Below are positions 1 to 6,313 of a stretch of DNA of 6,804 nt, one piece after another. The notes below the pieces were generated by a model, which was given only the letters and a program-made list of their open reading frames with translations, ran no database searches and had not been told where the DNA came from. Position 1 is the first letter of the stretch, and every line of letters starts with the position of its first letter. Both the position numbers and the translations under genes were made by a program. Source of the DNA: RYN-433 sp036558265. Its GTDB lineage: Bacteria > Planctomycetota > Phycisphaerae > Tepidisphaerales > Tepidisphaeraceae. The stretch covers positions 1 to 6,804 of the forward strand of contig DATBFY010000050.1 in the NCBI GenBank assembly GCA_036558265.1. The letters run 5' to 3'.

Positions 1-516
1 ATCGGTGGCACGATTGGCGCAATCTTGCTCACACAGACCAGCGTCCAGACCTTCCGCCTGGTCATCCCCTGGCTCCTGGCGTTCGCGACGGGGGTCTTCG
101 CCTTCAGCAAGCCGATCGCCCGCTGGGCGGGCCGAAAGCACGGTGACCGCTCGCTCAAGTGGACCCTTTTCGTCGGGGCGATCCAGTTCGCCGTAGCGAT
201 CTATGGAGGATACTTCGGGGCAGGAATCGGGGTGCTGATGCTGGCCGGCCTCTCCTTCGCCGGCCTCGATGATTTGCACCAAACCAATGCCCTCAAGGTA
301 CTTCTGGCGACCTTCATCAACGGGATCTCGGTGATCATCTTCCTCTTCGGCCCCATCGACTGGGGGTTAGCGGGGGTGATGGCGGTAGCCTCGAGCGTCG
401 GCGGGTTCATCGGCATGGCCATCGCCAGGCGCACCAAACCCGACCAACTTCGCCTGGCGATCCTGGCGATCGGGGTGATCTTGACAGGTGTATATTTCGT
501 GAAGGCGTATGGATGA
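1..516 (+). CDS. Sulfite exporter TauE/SafE-type permease, 5'-truncated by window edge
   Basis: An inner-membrane permease of the TauE/SafE family (old DUF81). Characterised members export sulfite, sulfoacetate or other small organosulfur anions; the substrate here cannot be told. The frame is open from base 1 and gives 171 residues before the TGA at 514-516. The family usually has about 240-270 residues, so the N-terminal third lies outside the window. About five hydrophobic segments are visible, near residues 17-35, 55-85, 98-117, 121-141 and 150-166. The family signature is the glycine-rich segment YGGYFGAGIGVLMLAGL at residues 68-84, followed by NALKVLLATFING near 96-108 and GGFIGMAIARR at 134-144, which match the usual YGGYFGAG, N-A-K and GG-x-G-x-x-x-A patterns. 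An ATG at 25 exists, but it lies in another reading context of an already open frame and falls inside conserved family sequence, so it is not the start. The gene converges on the next one with a 53-base gap and has no evident functional link to it. Confidence 0.9.
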   Translation: MGGTIGAILLTQTSVQTFRLVIPWLLAFATGVFAFSKPIARWAGRKHGDRSLKWTLFVGAIQFAVAIYGGYFGAGIGVLMLAGLSFAGLDDLHQTNALKVLLATFINGISVIIFLFGPIDWGLAGVMAVASSVGGFIGMAIARRTKPDQLRLAILAIGVILTGVYFVKAYG

Positions 517-569
517 ACGTGGTGAAAAGCGGCAGGCAGAGGAAACAAGTTCAGAGTTCACGCTACTGG
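517..569. other. Convergent intergenic gap
   Basis: This 53-base gap lies between the stop codons of two converging genes. I looked for a bidirectional terminator and found no GC-rich hairpin followed by a T-run on either strand. Termination is either Rho-dependent or lies inside the coding ends. Confidence 0.5.
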
Positions 570-2315
570 TCACTTTCCTTTTCCGAGGCTCTCGACCGCG
601 ACACGAGTGAACACCGCCGTCTCCTGGTCTTTGGGCTCGTGGGAGGAGACGGCCAGTCCCGCGTACGCCGGCTCGCCCAGCGCCAGCTTGATTGAGCCGA
701 CCGAGTGGAACTCGCCGGGTTTCCCATCTTTCTTCGGCGCGACAAATGCCGTGAACGTATCGCCGCGGCGCTCGAGGCGGATGGCGGCTGGGGCCTTGGT
801 TTCGGATTTGATTTCCTTGGTCTGCCCGCCTTTGCTCTCGCGGTATTGGAGGGAGATCAGGCCATCGCCGTGGATCATGATGTCGGCGTAGGGGGAGTCG
901 GGGTCGAGGGATTGGCGGATCATGCAGCCGGCCTTGCGATGCGCGTTCTTTCCCTGGCCGACCCACGCGATGTCGGCCGTGAGGAGGACGACGTCGCCGG
1001 CCGACTTGCGATAGACGAAGTGGAAGTCGTCATGCGCGCCCCAGATGTTGGCGCCGGCGCTGGTGATGCGGTATTGGCCGGTGGACTTGTCGAACGTGGC
1101 GGAGCCGGGCGGCTCGACGGTGCCGACGTCCGCTTGGGCTTCGAAATCACCCAGCTGCGCGTCAACGGTGGGGGCGTCCTTGAGATCGACCCACTGCGTG
1201 TTGCCGGTGGATTCGATGGCGTTGATCAGCATTTCGATCCAGTAGCAGTCGCCGAGGCAGATGGGGGCGCTCTTCGTGTAGGACGCCAGTCGCGCGGGCG
1301 GCGCGTCCGCCACCCAGCGCTCGACCGGGACGATCATCCCCATCAGCTCCGTGGGGATGCCCAGGCCCTCGTCGCCGGTCCACCGCGACCAATAGGGGAC
1401 CTCGCGGAGCCAGAAGAGGGGGTAACGGCGCAGGGCGTCGGCGTGGCGGGCGAGGACGTCGTCCTTCACCTGGTCGTGCACAAACCGCCCAACCTCCGGG
1501 CACAGGTCGAGGACAATCCAGCCGTTGTAGACCAGGCGGCGCTGGCGCGGCTCGTAACGCTCCTTCCAATAGCGTTTGGCGCGATCTTCAACTTTTACGA
1601 TATCCTTGCCCAGCTCCAAGGCGGCATGGGCGTCCTGCTCGGCCGACTTGGCGGTCGCGTCGTCACCCATGTGTCGCGCAATCCGGGCCATGGCAATCGG
1701 GGCGCCCATGGTGCCGTAGATGTCGCACTGATCGCGCCGGGCCTGATAGAGGCGCACGATGTCGGGGTAGTCGGCCTTGATCGCGTCCCAGTCGCCGGTT
1801 CGATCGGCGTAGAGCCACAGGCCGTAGAAACTGCCCATGACTGGCTTGTGCCGTCCCCACATGCCCCAGTAGCGGTCCCATCCCAGCGGCTGGTTGAACG
1901 TGTGCAACTCGCGGCGGGCGCCCTGGTCGGGCGGGAGAAACCCCTTCGCGCACCAGGGGGCGCGGCGCGGGTCGTCCAGCTCGGCGCGGACGTAGCGGCG
2001 GACGGCGGCTTGCTGGCCGGGCGTGAGGTGAGGATACGCCGCGGAAAGCGTCGTGATGATTCGGCCGGGTTGCCAGTAGAGAAAGTACGGATCCTGGAGC
2101 AGGTCCGCGTAGACGGCTCGTAAAGGGGCGAGCGGGCCGGCGTCGAGGACCTTCTGGATCTCGCTCCGCAGTTCGTCGATCATCGGCGCCGAAGCGCGCG
2201 CGGGATCGCTCGTGCGGGGCGTTTGCCAGATGTAGCGATCAAACTCCGTATCCGCGCACCGGGCGCGCGGCGCAACCGAAAGGGTGAGGAGCGCGATCAC
2301 GTACACGGTGCGCAT
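570..2315 (-). CDS. Secreted protein with unknown helical N-terminal part and C-terminal DUF1349-like beta-sandwich
   Basis: An exported protein of 581 residues whose function I do not recognise. Residues 1-21 form a Sec-type signal (MRTVYVIALLTLSVAPRARC, cleavage near C20/A21; no good lipobox). Residues 40-380 look mostly helical and are rich in Trp and Tyr, for example GWDRYWGMWGRHKPVMGSFY at 145-164 and an Ala-rich helical stretch at 205-240. This resembles alpha/alpha-toroid enzymes such as some glycosidases and polysaccharide lyases, but no catalytic motif is assignable. Residues 390-575 resemble the DUF1349-like concanavalin-type domain often mislabelled as a TolB or TolR protein: GANIWGAHDDFHFVYRK at 421-437, AGCMIRQSLDPDSPYADIMI at 462-481 and IHGDGLISLQYR at 481-492. 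Such domains are thought to bind carbohydrate. The start is the ATG at 2315, because the frame upstream to 2495 only translates an intergenic palindrome. No strong Shine-Dalgarno site precedes it. It lies 181 bases downstream of the beta-propeller gene on the same strand and may be co-transcribed with it. Confidence 0.85.
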   Translation of the reverse strand: MRTVYVIALLTLSVAPRARCADTEFDRYIWQTPRTSDPARASAPMIDELRSEIQKVLDAGPLAPLRAVYADLLQDPYFLYWQPGRIITTLSAAYPHLTPGQQAAVRRYVRAELDDPRRAPWCAKGFLPPDQGARRELHTFNQPLGWDRYWGMWGRHKPVMGSFYGLWLYADRTGDWDAIKADYPDIVRLYQARRDQCDIYGTMGAPIAMARIARHMGDDATAKSAEQDAHAALELGKDIVKVEDRAKRYWKERYEPRQRRLVYNGWIVLDLCPEVGRFVHDQVKDDVLARHADALRRYPLFWLREVPYWSRWTGDEGLGIPTELMGMIVPVERWVADAPPARLASYTKSAPICLGDCYWIEMLINAIESTGNTQWVDLKDAPTVDAQLGDFEAQADVGTVEPPGSATFDKSTGQYRITSAGANIWGAHDDFHFVYRKSAGDVVLLTADIAWVGQGKNAHRKAGCMIRQSLDPDSPYADIMIHGDGLISLQYRESKGGQTKEIKSETKAPAAIRLERRGDTFTAFVAPKKDGKPGEFHSVGSIKLALGEPAYAGLAVSSHEPKDQETAVFTRVAVESLGKGK

Positions 2316-2356
2316 GGAGCATCGTCCGAACACTGTTGTGCTGGGACCTGCTGCAC

Positions 2357-2454
2357 TCGTCATCCTGAGGTACTCCGAACGATCTGGCCTCGAGCGGCGA
2401 GATGGGGCGATTCGCCATCCCGGGCAAGATCCTTCGCTGCGCTCAGGATGACGA
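2357..2454. repeat. Intergenic nested palindromic repeat (dispersed REP-like element)
   Basis: This is a 98-base nested inverted repeat. The outer arms are a perfect 13-base inverted repeat, TCGTCATCCTGAG at 2357-2369 and CTCAGGATGACGA at 2442-2454. The middle arms, 2376-2387 (CGAACGATCTGG) and 2425-2436 (CAAGATCCTTCG), pair at 10 of 12 positions. The centre has GATGG at 2401-2405 pairing with CCATC at 2415-2419. The minus strand reads GTCATCCTGAGCGCAGCGAAGGATCT-like sequence, the hallmark of a very common intergenic palindrome in soil and groundwater bacteria. Translated, it gives the spurious peptides HPERSEGS, SEYLRMT and SFAALRMT. It sits almost exactly in the middle of the gap, 42 bases from the upstream stop and 41 from the downstream start. 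In RNA it would fold into a long stem and could act in mRNA stability or partial termination; that role is inference. Confidence 0.8.
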
Positions 2455-2496
2455 TGGCTCGGGTTAACCGGAGTGTTTCGCGAGCATGATGACATG

Positions 2497-4017
2497 TCAT
2501 TTCTCCCGGTGCTCGATACAGGTGACGCAATACGGCTCGGCGATGAGCAGGCGGTCGCCGGCGATGACGACGGCGGTCTTGCCTGCCAGCGCGGGTTGCG
2601 AGAACTTTGGCAGGGGGCCGCGCTCGCGGTAGACGACGTCGGCGTCCCACCGCCCGCCGTCGCGCGTGCGGACGGCGGCCTGGATCAGGTGGGACTGGCT
2701 GGTCTTCAGATCGATCACCTTCGTGCCGCGGAACTCCTGGCGGAGGTAGAGGAGCGATCCGGCGGCCGAGAGGGCGAAGAGGTTATCCGTCTCGCCGGTC
2801 GTGCCGCTGAGATGCCCGTTGTCGATCGGGACGCGCCGGCCGTCCTTCGGATCGACGGCGGAGATGTCCATCGAGAACTTGGTCCCGAACGATCCCTTCG
2901 CCGTCAATGTTGGGAACGCCGTCTTGAACCACGTGAGCGCGCGACCCTGGCCGTCCACACACGGTGGCGGACAGGGCGAGCCGCAGCCGTCGGCCGGCCC
3001 GTTGGGCACGATGAACGGCTCCGACAGATCAGCCGCCCGCAGCACGTGAAGATGTTTCCACCCGGGCGAGGCGTCCTTCCACCGCCCGCCGTTGGTGTCG
3101 CCGCGGAGCCAGCGGAGGATGTTCTGCTGTTCGGCGGCGATGTCGGGGCTGTCGCGCATGACGTCTTCCATGACGTATTCGCTGCCCACGCAGGGGCCTT
3201 GGACGGTCTGGACGAAGAGCAGCCCGCCGTGGAGCACCGGGTGGAGCATGCGAAAGGATTGACCGGTGAGGCGGGTCTGGACGAGGAGGCGGCCATTGCC
3301 GGGATCGAGCTTGACGAAGCGCATGTTCTCCGCGCCGACGTAGAGGGCGGACCCGTCGCCGCACAGGTCCGCGACGATCGGCGCGCCAAGTGGCTCAGAC
3401 TTCCAGAGCAACCGGCCATCGGCGGCGGCCAAGGCGTAGACGCGGCCGTCATGGCACCCAATGAAGACGCGATCGCCGATCGCCAGGACCGACCCGGTGA
3501 TGGCCTTGGGCGTCTCGAAGCGCCAGCGTCGCTGGCCGGTCTTCAAGTCGAATCCGCAGACCGCGCCGGGGACGGAAGTGACGACCGCCACGCCGGCCGC
3601 GATCGCCGCGCTGCCGCATGTCCCGCCCGGATTTTCTCCTGACCAGAGCGGCCGGCCGTCGTCCAGCGCGATGCAATAAACATGCCCGTCCATGTCCCCC
3701 ACGATCACCACCCCGTCCGCCGCGACCGGCTGGACGCGGCCGGCGAGGGTGAAGGGGACGCTCGCGGGCATTGCGTAATCCGCGCCGGCAACTGATCGCA
3801 GGTCATCCGGCCAGGCGGCATTGCTGGCCTTGTTTCGCAGCGTGGCGGCCGGCCCGCACCAGATCCACCGCGCCTGGTAGGGCGGCGCGACGGCCGAATC
3901 CCCCAACCCCGTCCGCCCCGGATCGTGCCCGAGCTGCGGCCAGTCCCCCGCCCCGGCCAGCGCCGGCGGCGCGGTCAGCAGGAGCAAGAACGCCAGCATT
4001 TGAAATGGTCGGTGCAT
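2497..4017 (-). CDS. Secreted PQQ-like beta-propeller repeat protein
   Basis: An exported 506-residue protein of the quinoprotein-alcohol-dehydrogenase-like beta-propeller superfamily (PQQ_2-type repeats), common in planctomycetes, where it usually acts as a scaffold or binding domain rather than a proven dehydrogenase. Residues 1-23 are a clear Sec signal (MHRPFQMLAFLLLLTAPPAL, cleavage after ALAGA or ALA). DWPQLGHDPGRTG at 25-37 is the typical entry motif (WPQ/WxxxGxDPxRTG). Blade repeats follow: VIVGDMDGHVYCIALDDGRPLW at 104-125, a degenerate copy at 143-165 with DLKTGQRRWRFE, RVFIGCHDGRVYALAAADGRLLW at 183-205, and ALYVGAENMRFVKLDPGNGR at 224-243. Residues 270-420 are less repeat-like. 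Twelve cysteines are present, including CGSPCPPPC at 345-353 and CVTC at 497-500 near the end. I see no CxxCH haem site. The start at 4017 puts the signal peptide at the N terminus; an in-frame ATG at 4047 would add ten residues and cannot be excluded. It is transcribed divergently from the DUF1549 gene. Confidence 0.88.
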   Translation of the reverse strand: MHRPFQMLAFLLLLTAPPALAGAGDWPQLGHDPGRTGLGDSAVAPPYQARWIWCGPAATLRNKASNAAWPDDLRSVAGADYAMPASVPFTLAGRVQPVAADGVVIVGDMDGHVYCIALDDGRPLWSGENPGGTCGSAAIAAGVAVVTSVPGAVCGFDLKTGQRRWRFETPKAITGSVLAIGDRVFIGCHDGRVYALAAADGRLLWKSEPLGAPIVADLCGDGSALYVGAENMRFVKLDPGNGRLLVQTRLTGQSFRMLHPVLHGGLLFVQTVQGPCVGSEYVMEDVMRDSPDIAAEQQNILRWLRGDTNGGRWKDASPGWKHLHVLRAADLSEPFIVPNGPADGCGSPCPPPCVDGQGRALTWFKTAFPTLTAKGSFGTKFSMDISAVDPKDGRRVPIDNGHLSGTTGETDNLFALSAAGSLLYLRQEFRGTKVIDLKTSQSHLIQAAVRTRDGGRWDADVVYRERGPLPKFSQPALAGKTAVVIAGDRLLIAEPYCVTCIEHREK

Positions 4018-4161
4018 TATGACGTGATATCCGACGAGCCGCGCCATGTTGCCGCCGCCGTTGGGATCGCAGCGGACCATTGAATGATTACCCGCATCGG
4101 TGGTATGTCTGATATGCCCAGCGTTTTCGTTCGGCACCCCCGCACCCTCGGGAGACTCGAC
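4018..4161. promoter_or_regulatory. Divergent intergenic region, probable promoters for both gene pairs
   Basis: This 144-base stretch separates two divergent genes that both encode secreted proteins, so promoters for both directions should lie here or reach into the coding ends. The middle part (about 4080-4140) is visibly less GC-rich than the genes. I could not identify convincing -35/-10 pairs or an operator palindrome. The only small symmetries are GATATC near 4027 and CATTGAATG around 4079, which are too short to mean much. If the rightward gene starts at the upstream ATG at 4084 instead of the GTG at 4162, the region shrinks to 66 bases. Confidence 0.35.
4150..4154 (+). promoter_or_regulatory. 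Shine-Dalgarno site GGGAG deciding the GTG start at 4162
   Basis: GGGAG lies 7 bases before a GTG that opens directly into a compact signal peptide. The upstream in-frame ATGs at 4084, 4105 and 4114 lack a comparable, well-spaced site. This is the clearest ribosome-binding site among the complete genes of the window. Confidence 0.5.
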
Positions 4162-6294
4162 GTGTTCGCAGTTCGAACCTGCTTGACAACTCTGATCCTG
4201 CTGACGTTGACCGCCCTCGCCTTGCCGGCGGTTGCCGCCGATCGCGCTTCGGATCTGTGGGTCCTCAACCCCGTCATCCGCCCGTCCGTCCCTGAACGTG
4301 TCACGCGCTCGACGAATCCCATCGACGCCTTCATCGCCGCTGAATACCGCGCCCATAGCCTGACCCCTGTCGAACAGGCCGACAAACGCACCCTCCTCCG
4401 CCGCGTCTACCTGGACCTGATCGGCATCCCGCCAACTCCCGCCGAGCAGGATGCGTTTCTGAAGGACGAGTCACCCGACGCGTACGAGAAAGTCGTCGAT
4501 CGCCTGCTCGACAGCGAGCAGCACGGCGTGCGCTACGGGCGGCACTGGCTGGACGTGTTGCGTTACGCCGATTCGGACGAGCGGATGATCGCCGCGCCGG
4601 GCATCTACCTGTGGCGGGACTGGGTGATCCGCGCGCTCAACGATGACGTGCCGTACGACCAGTTCGTGCGGGCTCAGCTCACGGGCGAGCGGTCATCCGT
4701 CCGTACGCAGATGTCCGCCACCGGCGTCCGCTCGCGCATCGAGCCGCGCCCGGACGACATGTTCGCGCTGGGATTCCTGGCGCGCGGGGACGTCATCCGC
4801 GACGGCAAGGAGACCGGCGAACTGCCGATCACCGCCGTGGAAACCGTCTCGACCGCCTTCATGGGCCTCACGGTCGGCTGCGCCAAGTGCCACGACCACA
4901 TGTCCGACCCGTTCCCCCGCCGCGACTTCTACGCGATGAAGGCGCTCTTCGATCCGCTGGTGCTGCGGAAGGTGATCCTGGCGACGCCCGCCGAGATCAT
5001 CGCCGCCGGCCGTGCCACCGACCAGGTCGAGCGCCGGCGCGCCGCGATCCGCAAGCCCCTGGACGAATTGGTCGCGCCGTATCGGAAGAAGCTGTACGAC
5101 GAGCGCGTGGCGATGCTGCCGCCGGACGTGCGGACGATCATCTTGAAGCCCGAGAAGGACCGCTCGGCGGCCGAGCAGAAGACCGCCGACGACTACTTCC
5201 CGGTCCTGCGCATCGATAACGACAAGATCTCAGCCATCATGCCCCCGGATGTCCGCAAGCGCTATCAGGACCTGGAGCGCGAACTGGGCCGAGTCGGCGG
5301 CGGTGGCCGGCGCGGCGGATCGGCGCTGCCTGCGTTCTGGACCGTCGAGGCCGATCCCAAAAAGGCAACCGAGCCGAGTTACATCCTGACCAGCGGCGAC
5401 CCGGACCGGCCGGAGCCCAAGCACCCCGTCGAACCGGGTTGGCCGTTCGCGCCGGCCAACGTCGAGTTCCGCGAAGGCCGGATCGAGGCGTTTGCCGACT
5501 GGCTGACGGCGCCCGAAAACCCGCTCTTCGCGCGCGTGGCGGTCAACCGCCTCTGGCAATGGCACTTCGGCGAAGGGCTGCAGAAGACCTCGAGCGACTT
5601 CGGCACGCTGGGCGGCCAGCCCGCCAATCGCGGGCTGCTCGACTTCCTCGCCTCCGAGTTCGTCCGCCGCGGCTTCAGCATGAAGCAGATGAACCGCCTG
5701 ATCGTCACCTCCGAGACGTACAAGCTCGCCTCGCGCACCGATTCGGCCGCCAACGCATCGAACGAAAAGATCGATCCCCAGGACCAATACCTCTGGCACT
5801 TCCGCCTCCAACGCCTCGACGCCGAGCCCATCTGGGATTCGATCTTTGCCGCCGCCGACGAGCTGGATCAGACCGTCGGCGGGCCGTCGTTCGACGTGGA
5901 TCGGTCCGACTCGCACCGCCGCGCCGCGTACCTGGTGCGCGGCTACTCCACCAACCGCGACGTCGTGCCGGTCTTCCTCCAGGCGTTCGACGTGGAGGAT
6001 GGCCGCGCGCCCTGCCCCCTGCGAACGCAAACCGTCACGGCGCCGCAGGCGCTCTTCATGATGAACAGCCCGCAGATCGAGCAGGCCTCCACCGCGTTCG
6101 CAAAGCGCCTGCAGAAGGACTCGCAGGGCGATCTCAAGGCGGCCGTGGACGACGCCTACCGGATCATCCTCGCGCGTCAGCCCTCGTCCGCCGAGGCCGA
6201 GCGCGCGCTGGCTTACCTCCAGGGCGACCCGGCTCGCCTCAAGGGCCTTGCGTGGCTGCTCTTCAACCTCGACGAATTCATTTACGTTCGATAG
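4162..6294 (+). CDS. Secreted DUF1549/DUF1553 (PSCyt2-PSD1) protein
   Basis: A planctomycete/Verrucomicrobia-type secreted protein of 710 residues, biochemical role unproven. Residues 1-26 are a Sec signal (core LTTLILLTLTALALPAVAA). DUF1549 covers roughly 54-264: IDAFIAAEYRAHSLTP, then LLRRVYLDLIGIPPTPAEQ at 78-96, RYGRHWLDVLRYADSDE at 124-140, and the c-type-haem-like motif GCAKCHDH at 239-246. The family also often carries a separate N-terminal PSCyt1 cytochrome domain, which is absent here. A charged segment and a Gly/Arg linker (GRVGGGGRRGGSALP, 376-390) lead into DUF1553, roughly 436-704: FADWLTAPENPLFARVAVNR at 444-463, WQWHFGEGLQKTSSDFG at 465-481, APQALFMMNSPQIEQA at 627-642 and the end LLFNLDEFIYVR. 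I chose the GTG at 4162 because of GGGAG at 4150 and because the preceding 26 codons from the ATG at 4084 have weaker third-position G/C and precede the signal peptide. The longer 736-residue form is the alternative. It is followed after 19 bases by its usual partner, the DUF1501 gene. Confidence 0.93.
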   Translation: MFAVRTCLTTLILLTLTALALPAVAADRASDLWVLNPVIRPSVPERVTRSTNPIDAFIAAEYRAHSLTPVEQADKRTLLRRVYLDLIGIPPTPAEQDAFLKDESPDAYEKVVDRLLDSEQHGVRYGRHWLDVLRYADSDERMIAAPGIYLWRDWVIRALNDDVPYDQFVRAQLTGERSSVRTQMSATGVRSRIEPRPDDMFALGFLARGDVIRDGKETGELPITAVETVSTAFMGLTVGCAKCHDHMSDPFPRRDFYAMKALFDPLVLRKVILATPAEIIAAGRATDQVERRRAAIRKPLDELVAPYRKKLYDERVAMLPPDVRTIILKPEKDRSAAEQKTADDYFPVLRIDNDKISAIMPPDVRKRYQDLERELGRVGGGGRRGGSALPAFWTVEADPKKATEPSYILTSGDPDRPEPKHPVEPGWPFAPANVEFREGRIEAFADWLTAPENPLFARVAVNRLWQWHFGEGLQKTSSDFGTLGGQPANRGLLDFLASEFVRRGFSMKQMNRLIVTSETYKLASRTDSAANASNEKIDPQDQYLWHFRLQRLDAEPIWDSIFAAADELDQTVGGPSFDVDRSDSHRRAAYLVRGYSTNRDVVPVFLQAFDVEDGRAPCPLRTQTVTAPQALFMMNSPQIEQASTAFAKRLQKDSQGDLKAAVDDAYRIILARQPSSAEAERALAYLQGDPARLKGLAWLLFNLDEFIYVR

Positions 6295-6313
6295 TTGTCT
6301 GTTGTGTGAACCG

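Noticed and set aside
705..2123. 472-residue open frame on the + strand, antisense to the DUF1349-like protein gene
   Set aside because: It has no recognisable motif and is low-complexity (Gly, Val, Ala, Arg, Asp). The opposite strand holds a signal peptide and a recognisable domain. Long antisense frames are expected in GC-rich genes.
2357..2454. The palindrome as a classical Rho-independent terminator
   Set aside because: There is no T-run after the stem on either strand, and the stem is long and interrupted, unlike an intrinsic terminator. It fits a dispersed palindromic element better.
2503..2514. CVTC near the C terminus of the propeller protein as a c-type haem site
   Set aside because: The motif needs CxxCH, and here the residue after the second Cys is Ile.
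2473..3642. 389-residue open frame on the + strand, antisense to the beta-propeller gene
   Set aside because: Its composition is a mirror of the real gene, there is no ribosome-binding site, and the minus strand has clear propeller repeats.
4018..4356. 113-residue N-terminal extension of the beta-propeller protein back to 4356
   Set aside because: It would overlap the divergent DUF1549 gene through its signal peptide, and the extension sequence (many Gln, Gly, Arg) looks non-coding. A signal peptide begins exactly at the 4017 ATG.
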